Part shown: positions 1 to 8,970 of the stretch, in pieces | Layout of the letters: each line of letters starts with the position of its first letter | Position numbering within the stretch: the stretch's first letter is position 1 | Assembly: GCA_021798075.1 (NCBI GenBank) | Contig: JAJZYO010000012.1 | Location: 1-14,553 of the forward strand | From: Actinomycetes bacterium | Lineage (GTDB): Bacteria; Actinomycetota; Acidimicrobiia; Acidimicrobiales; Palsa-688 | Length of the DNA stretch: 14,553 nt | Reading direction: 5' to 3' | Translations under genes and position numbers: made by a program | Notes under the pieces: model-generated | Seen by the model: the letters and a program-made list of their open reading frames with translations, nothing else | Database searches by the model: none | Told to the model about the DNA's origin: nothing

Positions 1-305
1 ATCATGGGGTCGGCCAGGTGGAGCGCCGCGAGGCCCGAGAGGCACACCTTGTTGAGGGTCATGGCCGGAACGTCCATGGGCACGCCGGCCCGCACGGCCG
101 CTTGGCGGGCCGGGTTCTGGCCCTGGCCGGCCTGGAGCACCTGTCCCATGAGGACGTGGCCGACGGCGCGCGAAGGGACGCCTGCCCGCCGTAGCGCCTC
201 GGCGATCACTGCGGCCCCGAGTTCGACGGGGGACAATGGAGCGAGCGCGCCGCCGAGCTTGCCCATGGGGGTGCGGGCTCCCGAGAGGACCACCGAACCT
301 GCCAA
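1..305 (-). CDS. Acetyl-CoA C-acyltransferase (thiolase), N-terminal part, cut by window edge
   Basis: Thiolases join two acetyl-CoA or cleave 3-ketoacyl-CoA, the last step of beta-oxidation. About 101 N-terminal residues are visible; the rest lies beyond position 1. The opening (GARTPMGKLGGAL) and the block around NKVCLSGL match the thiolase family, and Cys88 in NKVCLSG is the expected nucleophile. I chose the TTG start at 303-305 because a good Shine-Dalgarno, GAGAGGAG (312-319), sits six A's upstream, and the protein begins at the usual family position; no ATG fits. The gene diverges from icmF across about 60 bp, so the two may share a control region. Substrate range (acetoacetyl-CoA or longer ketoacyl-CoA) cannot be read from this part. 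Family assignment is firm; the exact start is likely. Confidence 0.9.
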   Translation of the reverse strand, partial: MAGSVVLSGARTPMGKLGGALAPLSPVELGAAVIAEALRRAGVPSRAVGHVLMGQVLQAGQGQNPARQAAVRAGVPMDVPAMTLNKVCLSGLAALHLADPM

Positions 306-311
306 TTTTTT

Positions 312-319
312 CTCCTCTC
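312..319 (-). promoter_or_regulatory. Shine-Dalgarno of the thiolase gene
   Basis: On the minus strand GAGAGGAG lies 6 nt (all A) before TTG at 305. It decides the TTG start, since no ATG or GTG is available nearby in frame. Confidence 0.75.
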
Positions 320-353
320 AAACTGCAGCGTAGAAATTACTTGGACATCAAAC

Positions 354-359
354 TATCGT
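354..359 (+). promoter_or_regulatory. Possible -10 element of a leaderless icmF transcript
   Basis: TATCGT fits the actinobacterial -10 pattern TAnnnT. It ends 7 nt before the icmF ATG at 367, which would place transcription start on or next to the A of the start codon. No Shine-Dalgarno precedes this ATG, which agrees with leaderless translation. I see no convincing -35 hexamer at the right distance. This is inference from spacing and motif. Confidence 0.4.
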
Positions 360-366
360 TGTTCTC

Positions 367-3300
367 ATGAGTGCCACCCTGGCACCTGCCGGAGAGCGCC
401 GGCGCCAGCTTCACGTCCCCCGCCACCCGGTGCGCTTCGTGACGGCGGCCAGCCTCTTCGACGGCCACGACGCGGCGATCAACCTGGTCCGCAGGCTGCT
501 CGTCTCCCAAGGTGCCGAGGTGGTCCACCTAGGCCACAACCGTAGCGTCGAAGAGGTGGTGGCGGCCGCGGTCGAAGAAGACGTGCAGGGGGTCGCCGTG
601 AGCTCGTACCAGGGCGGCCACGTGGAGTACTTCGAGTACCTGGTGGACCGGCTGCGGGCGGAGGGCCGGGGTGACGTACGGGTGTACGGCGGCGGGGGAG
701 GCGTGATCGTGGCGCCGGAGATAGCCGAACTGGAGGCCTACGGCGTGCGCCACATCTTCTCGCCGGCGGACGGCCAAGCCCTCGGGTTGGCGAGGATGGT
801 CAATGTCCTGGTCGAGGAGTGCGACGTGGACCTGGCTCGCGACGGCCGCCCGTCGCTCGACGACCTCTTCGCCGGCCGCAGCGCGGCGCTGGCCCGGGTG
901 ATCACGGCGCTCGAGGCAGGCTCGCTCGCGGAGGCCGAGCTCGCCCGGCTCCGGGCGCGGGCGTCTCCTTGGCCGGCGGTCCTCGGGGTCACGGGTACGG
1001 GCGGCTCTGGCAAGTCGTGCCTGGTGGACGAGCTCTTGAGGAGGTTCCGTGCCGACCAGGGGGACCGGCTCCGCATAGCGGTCCTCGCGGTCGACCCGAC
1101 CCGCCGGCGGGGTGGGGGAGCACTGCTCGGCGACCGGCTCCGGATGGGCTCGATCGGGCCCCCCCAGGTGTACTTCCGTTCCCTGGCCACCCGGGGCAGC
1201 CCGTCCGAGTTGCCGCCAGCGGTGCCTTTGGCCGTGGAGGCGTGCGGCGCAGCTGGGTTCGACCTGGTAGTGGTGGAGACGCCCGGCATCGGGCAGGGAA
1301 ACTCCGCCATCGTGGACCTGGCCGACGTCTCGCTCTACGTGATGACGCCGGAGTTCGGCGCTCCTTCCCAGCTCGAGAAGACCGACATGCTTTCGCTGGC
1401 GGACGCCGTCGCGCTCAACAAGTTCGACCGTCGCGGCGCCGCCGACGCCCTTCGCGACGTGCGCCGCCAGTGGGCCCGGGAGCACGGGGCGTCCGCCGTT
1501 GCCCCGGAGGAACTGCCCGTGTTCGGCACGATCGCCTCGCACCTGGACGACGACGGCGTAACCGCCCTCTACCAGTACTTGCGGGACGAGTTGTTGCGGG
1601 ACGGGCTGGAAAGGCGTGGTTTCGGCGCCGGCCAGGGTTCGCTCCCTCCCGTCTCGGGCCGGGTCTCGAGCGGCTCTGCCGCCTTCGTTCCGGCGGAGCG
1701 GGACCGGTACCTGGCCGAGATAGCGGCGACCGTAAGGGCCTACCACGCTCGGACGAGAGAACTGACTGGCGCGCTCCGGCGCGCCGACGCGCTCTCCCTG
1801 GCGGCGGGCGTAGCCGCCGAGAACGGGCTCGAGACGAGGGACCTCGAGGCACTCGCCGGCGAGGCGAAGGCGGCCGTCGACGACGACGCGCTCGGCCTCG
1901 TCGAGTCCTGGCCCGAGACGGTGCGCCAGTACTCGGGTGAGGAGCGGGCGCCAGAAGGCGCCGGCGGGGAGGCTGGCGCCGGCGGGGAGGCAGGCGCCGG
2001 CGGGGAGCCGGCGCTCTACCGGGTGTCGCTGTCGGGGACGAAGGTGCCGAGGGTGGCGCTCCCACGCTTTTCGGACCGGGCCGAACTTCTGCGCTGGCTG
2101 CGCTCGGAGAACCTGCCTGGCAGGTTCCCTTTCACCGGCGGTGTGTTCCCCCTGAAGCGCGAGGAAGAGCAGCCGACCCGGATGTTCGCCGGCGAGGGCG
2201 ACCCGAAGAGGGCCAACCGGCGCTTCCACCTCTTGGCCGACGGCCAACCCGCCACCCGCCTCTCGGTGGCTTTCGACCCGGTGACGCTCTACGGCTGCGA
2301 CCCCGACCCCCGCCCCGACATCTACGGCCGGATCGGGACTTCGGGGGTGTCGGTGGCAACTCTCGAGGACATGAAGGACCTTTTCCGCGGTTTCGACCTC
2401 TGCGACCCGAGGACTTCTGTGTCCATGACGATAAACGGGCCGGCGCCGGCGATATTGGCCATGTTTTTCAACACCGCCATAGACCAGCAACTGGAGCGCT
2501 TTGCCGCCGAGCACGGGCGGCCGCCAGGGGAGGACGAGGCCGAGGAACTGGCCGGTTCGGTGCTGAGGCGGGTGCGGGGGACCGTCCAGGCCGACATCTT
2601 GAAAGAGGACCAGGGCCAGAACACCTGCATCTTCTCGACCGAGTTTTCGCTCCGGGCGATGGGCGACGTCCAGGAGTACTTCGTGCGCCACGGGGTCCGC
2701 AACTTCTACTCGGTCTCGGTCTCGGGCTACCACATCGCCGAAGCCGGCGCCAACCCGGTCACCCAGCTCGCCTTCACCCTGGCCAACGCTTTTACCTACG
2801 TGGAGGCTTACCTGGCCCGGGGCATGGACATCGACGACTTCGCCCACAACCTGTCGTTTTTCTTCTCTAACGGCATGGGCCCCGAGTACACGGTCATCGG
2901 CCGGGTAGCACGGCGCATCTGGGCCATAGCCATGCGCGACCGCTACGGCGCCAACGAGCGCTCGCAAAAGCTGAAGTACCACATCCAGACCTCGGGCCGG
3001 TCGCTCCACGCCCAGGAGATGGCGTTCAACGACATAAGGACGACCCTGCAAGCGCTCTGCGCCGTCTACGACAACGCCAACAGCCTCCACACCAACGCCT
3101 ACGACGAGGCGGTGACCACCCCCACCCCTGAGTCCGTCCGCCGCGCCCTCGCCATCCAGCTCATAATCAACCAGGAATGGGGGCTGGCCCAAAACGAGAA
3201 CCCGCTGCAGGGCAGCTTCATAGTCGAGGAGCTCACCGACGCCGTCGAGGAAGCCGTGCTCGTCGAAATGGAACGCATTTCCGAGCGAGGCGGGGTCCTC

Positions 3301-3675
3301 GGGGCCATGGAGACCGGTTACCAGCGCGGCCGCATCCAGGACGACTCGATGCTCTACGAACAGAAAAAGCACGATGGCACCTTGCCCCTTGTCGGTGTCA
3401 ACACCTTCGTCGCCTCAAACGGCGGGGGCAAGCCGGACCGGCTCCTCCTCGCCCGCGCCAGCGACGAGGAAAAAAAGGGCCAGATCGCCCGGTTGCGCGC
3501 CTTCCAGGCTCGCCATGCGGCCGAGCGGCCGGCCGCGCTCCATGCCCTCCAAGACACGGTGCGTTCGGGGGGCAATGTCTTGGATGAACTGATGCGCACG
3601 GTACGTTCGGCATCCCTCGGGGAGATCACGGCAGCGCTCTACGAGGTCGGCGGTAGCTACAGGCGGAGCGCTTGA
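367..3675 (+). CDS. icmF: Fused isobutyryl-CoA mutase IcmF (B12 domain + G-protein chaperone + mutase)
   Basis: Adenosylcobalamin-dependent enzyme that interconverts isobutyryl-CoA and n-butyryl-CoA; known IcmF proteins also act slowly on isovaleryl-/pivalyl-CoA. At 1102 aa it is the usual IcmF length. Domains in order: B12-binding (about 22-155) with DGHDAA and lower-ligand His34; MeaB-like GTPase (about 200-420) with Walker A GTGGSGKS (210-217), ETPGIGQG (304-311) and NKFD (351-354); a linker; and the mutase barrel (about 560-1095) with FPFTGGVFP, SGYHIAEAGANP and the QTSGRSLHAQE block. Phe607 in RMFAG aligns, from memory, with the ICM Phe where methylmalonyl-CoA mutase has Tyr; Gln751 falls where the ICM Gln is expected. 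Both favour an ICM-type substrate. The linker holds an 18-bp triplication (residues 531-548). The stop overlaps an ATG (TGATG, 3673-3677), so downstream genes are probably translationally coupled. Confidence 0.96.
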   Translation: MSATLAPAGERRRQLHVPRHPVRFVTAASLFDGHDAAINLVRRLLVSQGAEVVHLGHNRSVEEVVAAAVEEDVQGVAVSSYQGGHVEYFEYLVDRLRAEGRGDVRVYGGGGGVIVAPEIAELEAYGVRHIFSPADGQALGLARMVNVLVEECDVDLARDGRPSLDDLFAGRSAALARVITALEAGSLAEAELARLRARASPWPAVLGVTGTGGSGKSCLVDELLRRFRADQGDRLRIAVLAVDPTRRRGGGALLGDRLRMGSIGPPQVYFRSLATRGSPSELPPAVPLAVEACGAAGFDLVVVETPGIGQGNSAIVDLADVSLYVMTPEFGAPSQLEKTDMLSLADAVALNKFDRRGAADALRDVRRQWAREHGASAVAPEELPVFGTIASHLDDDGVTALYQYLRDELLRDGLERRGFGAGQGSLPPVSGRVSSGSAAFVPAERDRYLAEIAATVRAYHARTRELTGALRRADALSLAAGVAAENGLETRDLEALAGEAKAAVDDDALGLVESWPETVRQYSGEERAPEGAGGEAGAGGEAGAGGEPALYRVSLSGTKVPRVALPRFSDRAELLRWLRSENLPGRFPFTGGVFPLKREEEQPTRMFAGEGDPKRANRRFHLLADGQPATRLSVAFDPVTLYGCDPDPRPDIYGRIGTSGVSVATLEDMKDLFRGFDLCDPRTSVSMTINGPAPAILAMFFNTAIDQQLERFAAEHGRPPGEDEAEELAGSVLRRVRGTVQADILKEDQGQNTCIFSTEFSLRAMGDVQEYFVRHGVRNFYSVSVSGYHIAEAGANPVTQLAFTLANAFTYVEAYLARGMDIDDFAHNLSFFFSNGMGPEYTVIGRVARRIWAIAMRDRYGANERSQKLKYHIQTSGRSLHAQEMAFNDIRTTLQALCAVYDNANSLHTNAYDEAVTTPTPESVRRALAIQLIINQEWGLAQNENPLQGSFIVEELTDAVEEAVLVEMERISERGGVLGAMETGYQRGRIQDDSMLYEQKKHDGTLPLVGVNTFVASNGGGKPDRLLLARASDEEKKGQIARLRAFQARHAAERPAALHALQDTVRSGGNVLDELMRTVRSASLGEITAALYEVGGSYRRSA
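1957..2010 (+). repeat. Three tandem 18-bp units in the icmF linker
   Basis: Units at 1957-1974, 1975-1992 and 1993-2010 share GGCGCCGGCGGGGAG and differ only in the last three bases. They encode three in-frame GAGGE(A/P) hexapeptides (residues 531-548) between the G-protein side and the mutase domain, a place that tolerates length change. Confidence 0.95.
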
Positions 3676-3780
3676 TGGCCGCACCTGCGGGCGAGGGCGA
3701 GGGCGCCGGTGGGCCGCGCCGGCGGAGCGCTCGATGGCGGAGCGCTTGATGGCGGGCGGATCCACGAGCGAGGGCGCCGG
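3663..3780 (+). repeat. Triplicated SD/stop/start junction between icmF and acd1
   Basis: A 17-bp unit, GCGGAGCGCTTGATGGC, occurs at 3663-3679, at 3722-3738 (one change, C for T in the TGA) and at 3737-3753; the last two are tandem with a 15-bp period. Each copy carries GGAG six nt before an ATG. A second shared block, GCGAGGGCGCCGG, follows copy 1 (3697-3709) and copy 3 (3768-3780) in the same order. The stretch therefore looks like an imperfect duplication of the gene junction, offset by 74 bp. Confidence 0.85.
3675..3749 (+). CDS. Possible 24-codon linking ORF between icmF and acd1
   Basis: Its ATG (3675-3677) overlaps the icmF stop in TGATG and has GGAG six nt upstream. Its own TGA (3747-3749) overlaps a second TGATG whose ATG (3749) is in frame with acd1. 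The peptide starts MAAPAGEGEGAGG, resembling the acd1 start [12 protein letters not shown], then runs into an Arg-rich tail. It is best explained as a by-product of the junction duplication that keeps coupling intact. A function for the peptide itself is not claimed. Confidence 0.35.
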   Translation: MAAPAGEGEGAGGPRRRSARWRSA

Positions 3781-5575
3781 CGGCTCCTCCTACCGGGCGC
3801 CTGTGGCCGACATCATGGAGGCGCTCCAAGTGGCAGGCGTTTGGGACCTGCTCCAGCTACCGGACTTCGCCCACGTCGACCGGCCGACCATGGAGCAGGT
3901 GGTCGTGGAGTTCGGGCGGTTCGCGAGCGAGGTGATCTTACCTACCGACGCCGCCGGTGACTCGGCCGGCTCGCGAAGAGATGACCGGGGCGGGGTCGTC
4001 ACGCCGACTGGGTTCAAGGAGGCCTACCGCCGTTACGTGGAAGGCGGCTGGGGATCCCTGCAGTTCCCTGAACGCTACGGGGGTGGTGGCTTCCCGTGGG
4101 CGGTCGCCGTGGCGCTCCAAGAGATGTTCGCATCGGCCAACATGGCGCTGTCGATAAACCCCGTCCTCACCCAAGGGGCCGTCGAGCTCCTGCTCCACTG
4201 GGGCGACGACCGCCAGCGCGACACCTACCTCCCGCGCATGGTCTCGGGGTACTGGCCGGCGACCATGGAGCTCACGGAGCCCGACGCGGGGTCCGACCTT
4301 GGGGCGTTGACGACGAGGGCCACCGAGCAGCCCGACGGCACCTGGCGGATCTCCGGGACGAAGATCTTCGCCACCTGGGCCGAGCACGACCTCGCCGACA
4401 ACATCGTCCATTTCGTGCTCGCCCGCGCCGCCGGTGCCCCGGCAGGCACCAAGGGGCTCTCGGTCTTCCTCGTCCCCAAGCGCCCGCCGGGCCCTTCGGG
4501 CGAGCCGGGCGTGGCTAACTCGCTCCGTTGCGCCCGGGTCGAGGAAAAGCTCGGGATCCACGCCAGCCCGACTTGTGTCATGGAGTACGACGACGCGGCC
4601 GGCGAGCTCGTGGGCGCGCTGCATGGGGGCTTTCGCGTCATGTTGACGATGATGAACATGGCCCGCGTGTCCATCGGGGCGGAAGGCCCGGCCGTGGCCG
4701 AGCGGGCGTTCCAGCAGGCGTACGCGTATGCGAGGGAGCGCCTCCAGGGACGCCGGCCCTCGACGCCCCCGGGGGAGCGGGCGCCCATCATCGAGCACCC
4801 CGACGTCGCCCGGATGCTCCTCCAGGTGCGCACGCTCACGCTGGCGTCGCGCATGGTCGTCTACGCCGCATTTGCACAAAGAGACCTGGCGCGCCACGGC
4901 GCCGGAGAGGCCGAGCGCCGCCAGGCCGAGGCGCGCTTCGGCCTGCTCGTGCCCATCGCCAAGGCCTGGGCCACCGACCAAGGGTTCCTCGCCACCTCGC
5001 TCGCATTGCAGGTGCACGGCGGCAGCGGGTACTTGGAAGAGGCCAAGGTGGCCCAGCGCCTCCGCGACGCCAGGATCGGCCCGATCTACGAAGGGACCAA
5101 CGGGATCCAGGCGATAGATCTCGCAGTTCGCAAGGTGAGCCGGGACGGGGGCCGCGCCATGAGTTCGCTCTGCGACGACGTCATGGCGACGGTGAAGGTG
5201 CTGCCCCTGCCCGAGCTCGGCCCGACGGCCCAGGCGCTCGAGGAGGCCCACGGGGCGCTCACCGAAGCCACGGCCTGGGTGGCCGAGAAGTACACCTCGA
5301 GCCCTGATGACGTCCTGGCCGGTGCTGCCGCCTACCTGCAACTGGCCGGCGTCACCCTCGGGGGCTGGGTCATGGCGAAACGAGCGCTCGTCGCCTGGCG
5401 CGGGCGGCCAGGGAGCGGGGCCGGCCAGCAGGAGGGGCAGGCAGAGGTGGCGGCCGGCGAGAGCAACTTCTTCGCGCTCGAGACGCTGTCGGACACGCCG
5501 GCCCTCCTCCGTCGGGTGACGGCCGGCTCCGGACGCCTGACCCCGCTCTGGAGCTCGCGCCCCGGGCTCGCCTAG
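3734..5575 (+). CDS. Long-form acyl-CoA dehydrogenase (DmdC/FadE5-like)
   Basis: FAD enzyme that makes the alpha-beta double bond of an acyl-CoA and passes electrons to ETF. At 613 aa it is about 200 residues longer than classic dehydrogenases and has the extra N- and C-terminal domains of the DmdC-type subfamily. Visible hallmarks: [13 protein letters not shown] (180-192), [52 protein letters not shown], and [10 protein letters not shown] with Glu453 as the expected catalytic base. ATG 3734 (GGAG six nt upstream) and in-frame ATG 3749 (same SD, overlapping a TGA) are both good starts; 3749 better fits coupling to upstream translation. It lies just after icmF, so it may act on the mutase product or substrate, for example butyryl-, isobutyryl- or isovaleryl-CoA. 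Substrate is inference. The stop codon shares CTAG with etfD. Confidence 0.93.
   Translation: MAERLMAGGSTSEGAGGSSYRAPVADIMEALQVAGVWDLLQLPDFAHVDRPTMEQVVVEFGRFASEVILPTDAAGDSAGSRRDDRGGVVTPTGFKEAYRRYVEGGWGSLQFPERYGGGGFPWAVAVALQEMFASANMALSINPVLTQGAVELLLHWGDDRQRDTYLPRMVSGYWPATMELTEPDAGSDLGALTTRATEQPDGTWRISGTKIFATWAEHDLADNIVHFVLARAAGAPAGTKGLSVFLVPKRPPGPSGEPGVANSLRCARVEEKLGIHASPTCVMEYDDAAGELVGALHGGFRVMLTMMNMARVSIGAEGPAVAERAFQQAYAYARERLQGRRPSTPPGERAPIIEHPDVARMLLQVRTLTLASRMVVYAAFAQRDLARHGAGEAERRQAEARFGLLVPIAKAWATDQGFLATSLALQVHGGSGYLEEAKVAQRLRDARIGPIYEGTNGIQAIDLAVRKVSRDGGRAMSSLCDDVMATVKVLPLPELGPTAQALEEAHGALTEATAWVAEKYTSSPDDVLAGAAAYLQLAGVTLGGWVMAKRALVAWRGRPGSGAGQQEGQAEVAAGESNFFALETLSDTPALLRRVTAGSGRLTPLWSSRPGLA
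5572..5575. other. CTAG shared by two convergent stop codons
   Basis: acd1 ends with TAG at 5573-5575 on the plus strand. etfD ends with TAG on the minus strand, read from 5574 to 5572. The palindrome CTAG thus serves both genes and leaves no room for a terminator between them. Confidence 0.95.
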
Positions 5576-7590
5576 TTGTCGGGCCCGTCCAGAAGCTGGG
5601 CGATGTCGAGCACAGCCACGTCCTGCCTCGCCTTGGCCTTCACGGCGTCGTCGAGCATTATCAGGCAGAAAGGACAAGCCGTTGCGAGCACGCCGGCACC
5701 GGTAGAAAGGGCTTCTTCGGCGCGCGCGTGGTTGACGCGTTTGCCAACAGGCTCCTCCATCCACATGCGCGCGCCCCCGGCACCGCAACAGAAACTATTC
5801 TCCCGGCAGCGCCCCATTTCCACCCGCCGGGCGCCGGGCAGCGAGTCGACGAGCGAACGGGGCTCGTCGAAGACCCGGTTGTGCCGGCCGAGGTAGCAGG
5901 GGTCGTGGTAGGCGACCGAGGCGTCGAGACGGGCCGGCGAGATGCGCCCTTCCGCCACGAGGTCGGCCAGCAACTGCGAGTGGTGGACGACTTGCAGCCG
6001 CCCTCCGAGCGCCGGGTACTCCTGGCCGAGCGAGTTGAAGCAGTGCGGGCAGGAGGCGACGACCTTGTGTACCCCCGAGGCGGCGAAGGTGGCCAAGTTT
6101 TTCCTCGCCTGCTCCTGGTAGAGGTACTCGTTCCCGAGCCGGCGGGCGGGATCTCCGGTGCAGCTCTCGCGCGGGCCGAGCACGGCGAAGCTGGCCCCGG
6201 CAGCGTGGAGCAAGCGGGCCAGCGCCTTCGTGGTCTTCTTGGCCCGGTCGTCGAACGCGCCAGCGCACCCCACCCAAAGCAGGTACTCGGCTTCGACGGC
6301 CGCCCCCGGGGCGACGACGGGCACCTCGAAACCGAGGCCGTCCGCCCATTCGAGGCGCTTGGCGCTGCCGAGGCCCCAGGGGTCGCCCCGGCTCTCGATG
6401 TTGCGCAACATGGTCGCCGCCTCGCTCGGGAACTCCGACTCCATCATGACCTGGTGCCGGCGCATCTCCACGATGGTGTCGACATGGGCGATGTCGACCG
6501 GGCACTGCTCGACGCAGGCCCCACAGGTGGTGCAGGCCCAGAGGGCGTCGGGCGAGATGACGTCGGGGACGAGCCGACGTTCTGGTTGGCTTTCGCCTCC
6601 CGGACGGCCGAGCAGGCGGGGCGCAGATGCGAACAGCTCGTCGCGGAGATCCATCACCACGAGCTTCGGCGAGAGCGCTTTGCCGGTGAGCCAGGCGGGG
6701 CACTGGCTCTGGCACCTGCCGCACTCCGTGCAGGTAGCGAGGTCCAAGAGCCGCTTGCGGCTGAGCTGTTGTATGGCGCCGGCGCCGAACACCGAGTCCT
6801 CGGTTATGTCTTCGGGGGCCATGGCAGGGGTCGAAGCGAGGGGGCCGAGGGCGCGGGGCCGCCGGGAAAGGGCGACGTTGAACGGGGCGAGCACGATGTG
6901 AAGGTGCTTCGAGTAGACGACGAAGACCAAAAAGGCCGAGATGATGACCACGTTCAAGTCGACGAAAACCGTGGCCAGGGTGGCGTTGGCGCTCTTCCCG
7001 AGGGGTGCGAGGGCACGGCCGATGCCGTGGGAGGCGAAGGCCCACCAGTCGTAGGGGAGGTCGCCCGTGTTGGTCTCGGCGGCGCGGTAGAGGAGGAGGG
7101 TGACGACCACGCCGGCGATCAACCCGAGCACCAGCCACGCCGCTTGGGTGTGGGAACCGAAAAAGCGTGACCCCCGCTCTTTGCGCCGCGGGCTGGCCGT
7201 CGCCCTAATGACGCCGAAGGCGCACACGGCCACGAGCGCGGCGCAGGCAAAGAAGTCCTCCAGGAACCCGACGGCGCCGTTGTGGCCGATGGCCGGGATG
7301 GCAAAGGACGGTGAGAACAGGTTGCCGAAGGCCTCGACCACCGTGAGCAGCAGCACGACGAAGCCCCAGAAGGTGGCGGCGTGCGCGAGGCCGGCGCCCC
7401 GCCAGCGCAAGAGCTTTTGCTGCAAGAGCACTTCGCGCCCGACCGCGGCCAGGCGCGCCCGCCAGCCGGGGAGAGCCTCGGCGACAGGGGCGCCGGAGAG
7501 CAGCAGGCGGGCCAGCCAGAACAGCCTTCTCCCGGCGACGGCGAGGGCGATGGCCAACGCAGCTAGGCCGACCGGGTAGCGGCTCAGCAC
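5572..7590 (-). CDS. etfD: Membrane Fe-S heterodisulfide-reductase-like protein, EtfD-type (ETF:menaquinone oxidoreductase candidate)
   Basis: Probably carries electrons from reduced ETF to menaquinone in the membrane, the role shown for mycobacterial EtfD (Rv0338c). 672 aa. The N-terminal NarI-like region has about five membrane segments (roughly 7-31, 69-90, 110-130, 150-171, 203-227) with His70, His188, His229 and His231 as possible heme ligands. Two 4Fe-4S sites follow: C287/C290/C293/C297 and C353/C356/C359/C363. Two CCG-type domains end the protein: C442, C477, C514, C517, then C565, C601-C602, C639, C642. The first CCG domain has CTGD rather than CCG, common in this group. The GTG start at 7588-7590 lies 36 bp after the acd2 stop and has only a weak G-rich SD, so the two are likely one operon. 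Other HdrD/GlpC-like reductases are the alternative; context with two acyl-CoA dehydrogenases favours EtfD. Confidence 0.87.
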   Translation of the reverse strand: MLSRYPVGLAALAIALAVAGRRLFWLARLLLSGAPVAEALPGWRARLAAVGREVLLQQKLLRWRGAGLAHAATFWGFVVLLLTVVEAFGNLFSPSFAIPAIGHNGAVGFLEDFFACAALVAVCAFGVIRATASPRRKERGSRFFGSHTQAAWLVLGLIAGVVVTLLLYRAAETNTGDLPYDWWAFASHGIGRALAPLGKSANATLATVFVDLNVVIISAFLVFVVYSKHLHIVLAPFNVALSRRPRALGPLASTPAMAPEDITEDSVFGAGAIQQLSRKRLLDLATCTECGRCQSQCPAWLTGKALSPKLVVMDLRDELFASAPRLLGRPGGESQPERRLVPDVISPDALWACTTCGACVEQCPVDIAHVDTIVEMRRHQVMMESEFPSEAATMLRNIESRGDPWGLGSAKRLEWADGLGFEVPVVAPGAAVEAEYLLWVGCAGAFDDRAKKTTKALARLLHAAGASFAVLGPRESCTGDPARRLGNEYLYQEQARKNLATFAASGVHKVVASCPHCFNSLGQEYPALGGRLQVVHHSQLLADLVAEGRISPARLDASVAYHDPCYLGRHNRVFDEPRSLVDSLPGARRVEMGRCRENSFCCGAGGARMWMEEPVGKRVNHARAEEALSTGAGVLATACPFCLIMLDDAVKAKARQDVAVLDIAQLLDGPDN

Positions 7591-7626
7591 GGCGCCGGCC
7601 CCGCCGCCGGCCCGCCGGCTGGAGGC

Positions 7627-8853
7627 TCAGGCACGGGTACCTGGGCCGGCGGGCAGGCCGAGCTCGCGTGCTATGACCAGGCGCAGGACCTCCGAAGTGC
7701 CCTCTCCGACCTCCAGGATCTTGGCGTCACGGTAAAAGCGGCCGACCGGCGTCTCGTTCATGAAGCCGTACCCGCCGAAGATCTGGGTCGCTTCGCGGGC
7801 GTTGACCATGGCCGCGTCGGACGCCAGCAACTTGGCCATGGCGGCCTGCTTTTTGAAAGGCTTCCCCTCGACGAGCCGGCGGGCGGCGTCGTACCAGGCG
7901 AGGCGCGCTGCGTGGGCTCGCGCCTCCATGTCCGCCAGCTTGAACTGCAACGCCTCGTACTCGGCGAGCTTCCTGCCGAAGGCCTCCCGCTCCGCCATGT
8001 AGGGGAGGCACTCGTCGATGCACCCTTGGGCGAGGCCAACGGAAAGGGCGGCGACGGCCACCCTGCCCTCGTCGAGGATCTGGAGGAACTGGGCGTAGCC
8101 GCGCCCCTCCCCGCCGAGCAGGTTGTCGAGCGGTACCCGGCAACCCGAGAAGGAGACCTCTCGCGTGTCCGACGCCGACCAACCCACCTTCGAGTACTTT
8201 TTCGATACCGAGAGCCCGGGCGTGCCGGCCGGGACCACGATCGCCGAGATCTCGGGGCGCCCGCGGGATGCGGTACGGCCGGCGGTCACGGCGGGCCCGG
8301 CTGCGCCGGCGCCAGTCACGGCGGCCACCGTTACGAGACCGGTGATGTCGGTGCCGGCGTTGGTGATGAACACCTTGGTGCCGTCGATGACCCACTCGGC
8401 CCCGTCTCGTCGGGCCTTCGTGCGGGCGGCACCGGCGTCCGAGCCGCCGCCGGGCTCGGTGAGGGCAAAGGCGCCGAGTTGCTCCCCGCGGCAGAGCGAG
8501 GGGAGCCAACGCTGCTTTTGCTCCTCGGTGCCGAAGTGGTAGATGGGCATGGCCCCGAGGCCGACAGCAGCTTCGAGGGTTATCGCCACGGAGGAGTCGA
8601 CGCGCGCCAGCTCCTCCAAAGCTAGGCAGAAATCCACGTAATCGCCGCCCATGCCGCCGTAACGCTCGGGGAGGGGGAGCCCGAAGAGGCCCATCTTGCC
8701 CATCTTGGCGACGATCTCGTAGGGGAACTCCTCGCGCTCGTAAAACCCGCCTATGACCGGCGCAACCTCCTTTTTGGCGAACCGCTCCACCGTGGCCCGG
8801 AGTTCCTCTTCATCTTCTGAGAGGGGAAGGCTGGCGCTGGCACCGGTGGTCAT
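7627..8853 (-). CDS. Acyl-CoA dehydrogenase, classic short form
   Basis: FAD-dependent acyl-CoA dehydrogenase of 408 aa that donates electrons to ETF. Motifs in order: LPERYGGMGGDYVDF (61-75), AFALTEPGGGSDAG (128-141) in the flavin-binding middle domain, GTKVFITNAG (158-167), the C-terminal helical domain with YMAEREAFGRKL (285-296), QIFGGYGFMNETPVGRFYRDAKI (357-379), and GEGTSEVLRLVIAR with Glu384 as catalytic base. The middle domain has a Gly/Ala-rich insertion at about 180-200. ATG 8851-8853 gives the normal family N-terminus. The open frame runs far upstream (to 9729), but that part is antisense to fadB2 and not family sequence. No clear SD is seen; CAAAAT six nt before ATG could be a -10 for leaderless start (weak). 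It leads the acd2-etfD pair and diverges from fadB2. Substrate unknown. Confidence 0.94.
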   Translation of the reverse strand: MTTGASASLPLSEDEEELRATVERFAKKEVAPVIGGFYEREEFPYEIVAKMGKMGLFGLPLPERYGGMGGDYVDFCLALEELARVDSSVAITLEAAVGLGAMPIYHFGTEEQKQRWLPSLCRGEQLGAFALTEPGGGSDAGAARTKARRDGAEWVIDGTKVFITNAGTDITGLVTVAAVTGAGAAGPAVTAGRTASRGRPEISAIVVPAGTPGLSVSKKYSKVGWSASDTREVSFSGCRVPLDNLLGGEGRGYAQFLQILDEGRVAVAALSVGLAQGCIDECLPYMAEREAFGRKLAEYEALQFKLADMEARAHAARLAWYDAARRLVEGKPFKKQAAMAKLLASDAAMVNAREATQIFGGYGFMNETPVGRFYRDAKILEVGEGTSEVLRLVIARELGLPAGPGTRA

Positions 8854-8970
8854 GGAGCTATTTTGTACCTTGGTGCTGCCCAGAGGAACGCTCGGCCGAT
8901 CGCGACGCCGGGCAACGCTACGGGTGAGGTGGGCACCGACCCAAGCGCAGCCGGCCCAACATTGCCTGTC

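Noticed and set aside
1276..1305. Unusual G3 loop ETPGIGQGN in the IcmF G-domain
   Set aside because: Homologues as I recall them have Ser or Val after ETx, but Pro is normal in many other GTPases and I cannot rule out that it is common in this lineage.
529..3372. A 947-codon open frame on the minus strand, fully antisense to icmF
   Set aside because: GC-rich coding DNA often leaves the antisense frame open. The translation is His/Arg/Val-rich with no recognisable domain, while icmF in the same place is a clear, full-length family member.
3938..5788. A 616-codon minus-strand open frame across acd1
   Set aside because: It overlaps a clear acyl-CoA dehydrogenase and the end of etfD, and its Arg-rich translation matches no family I know.
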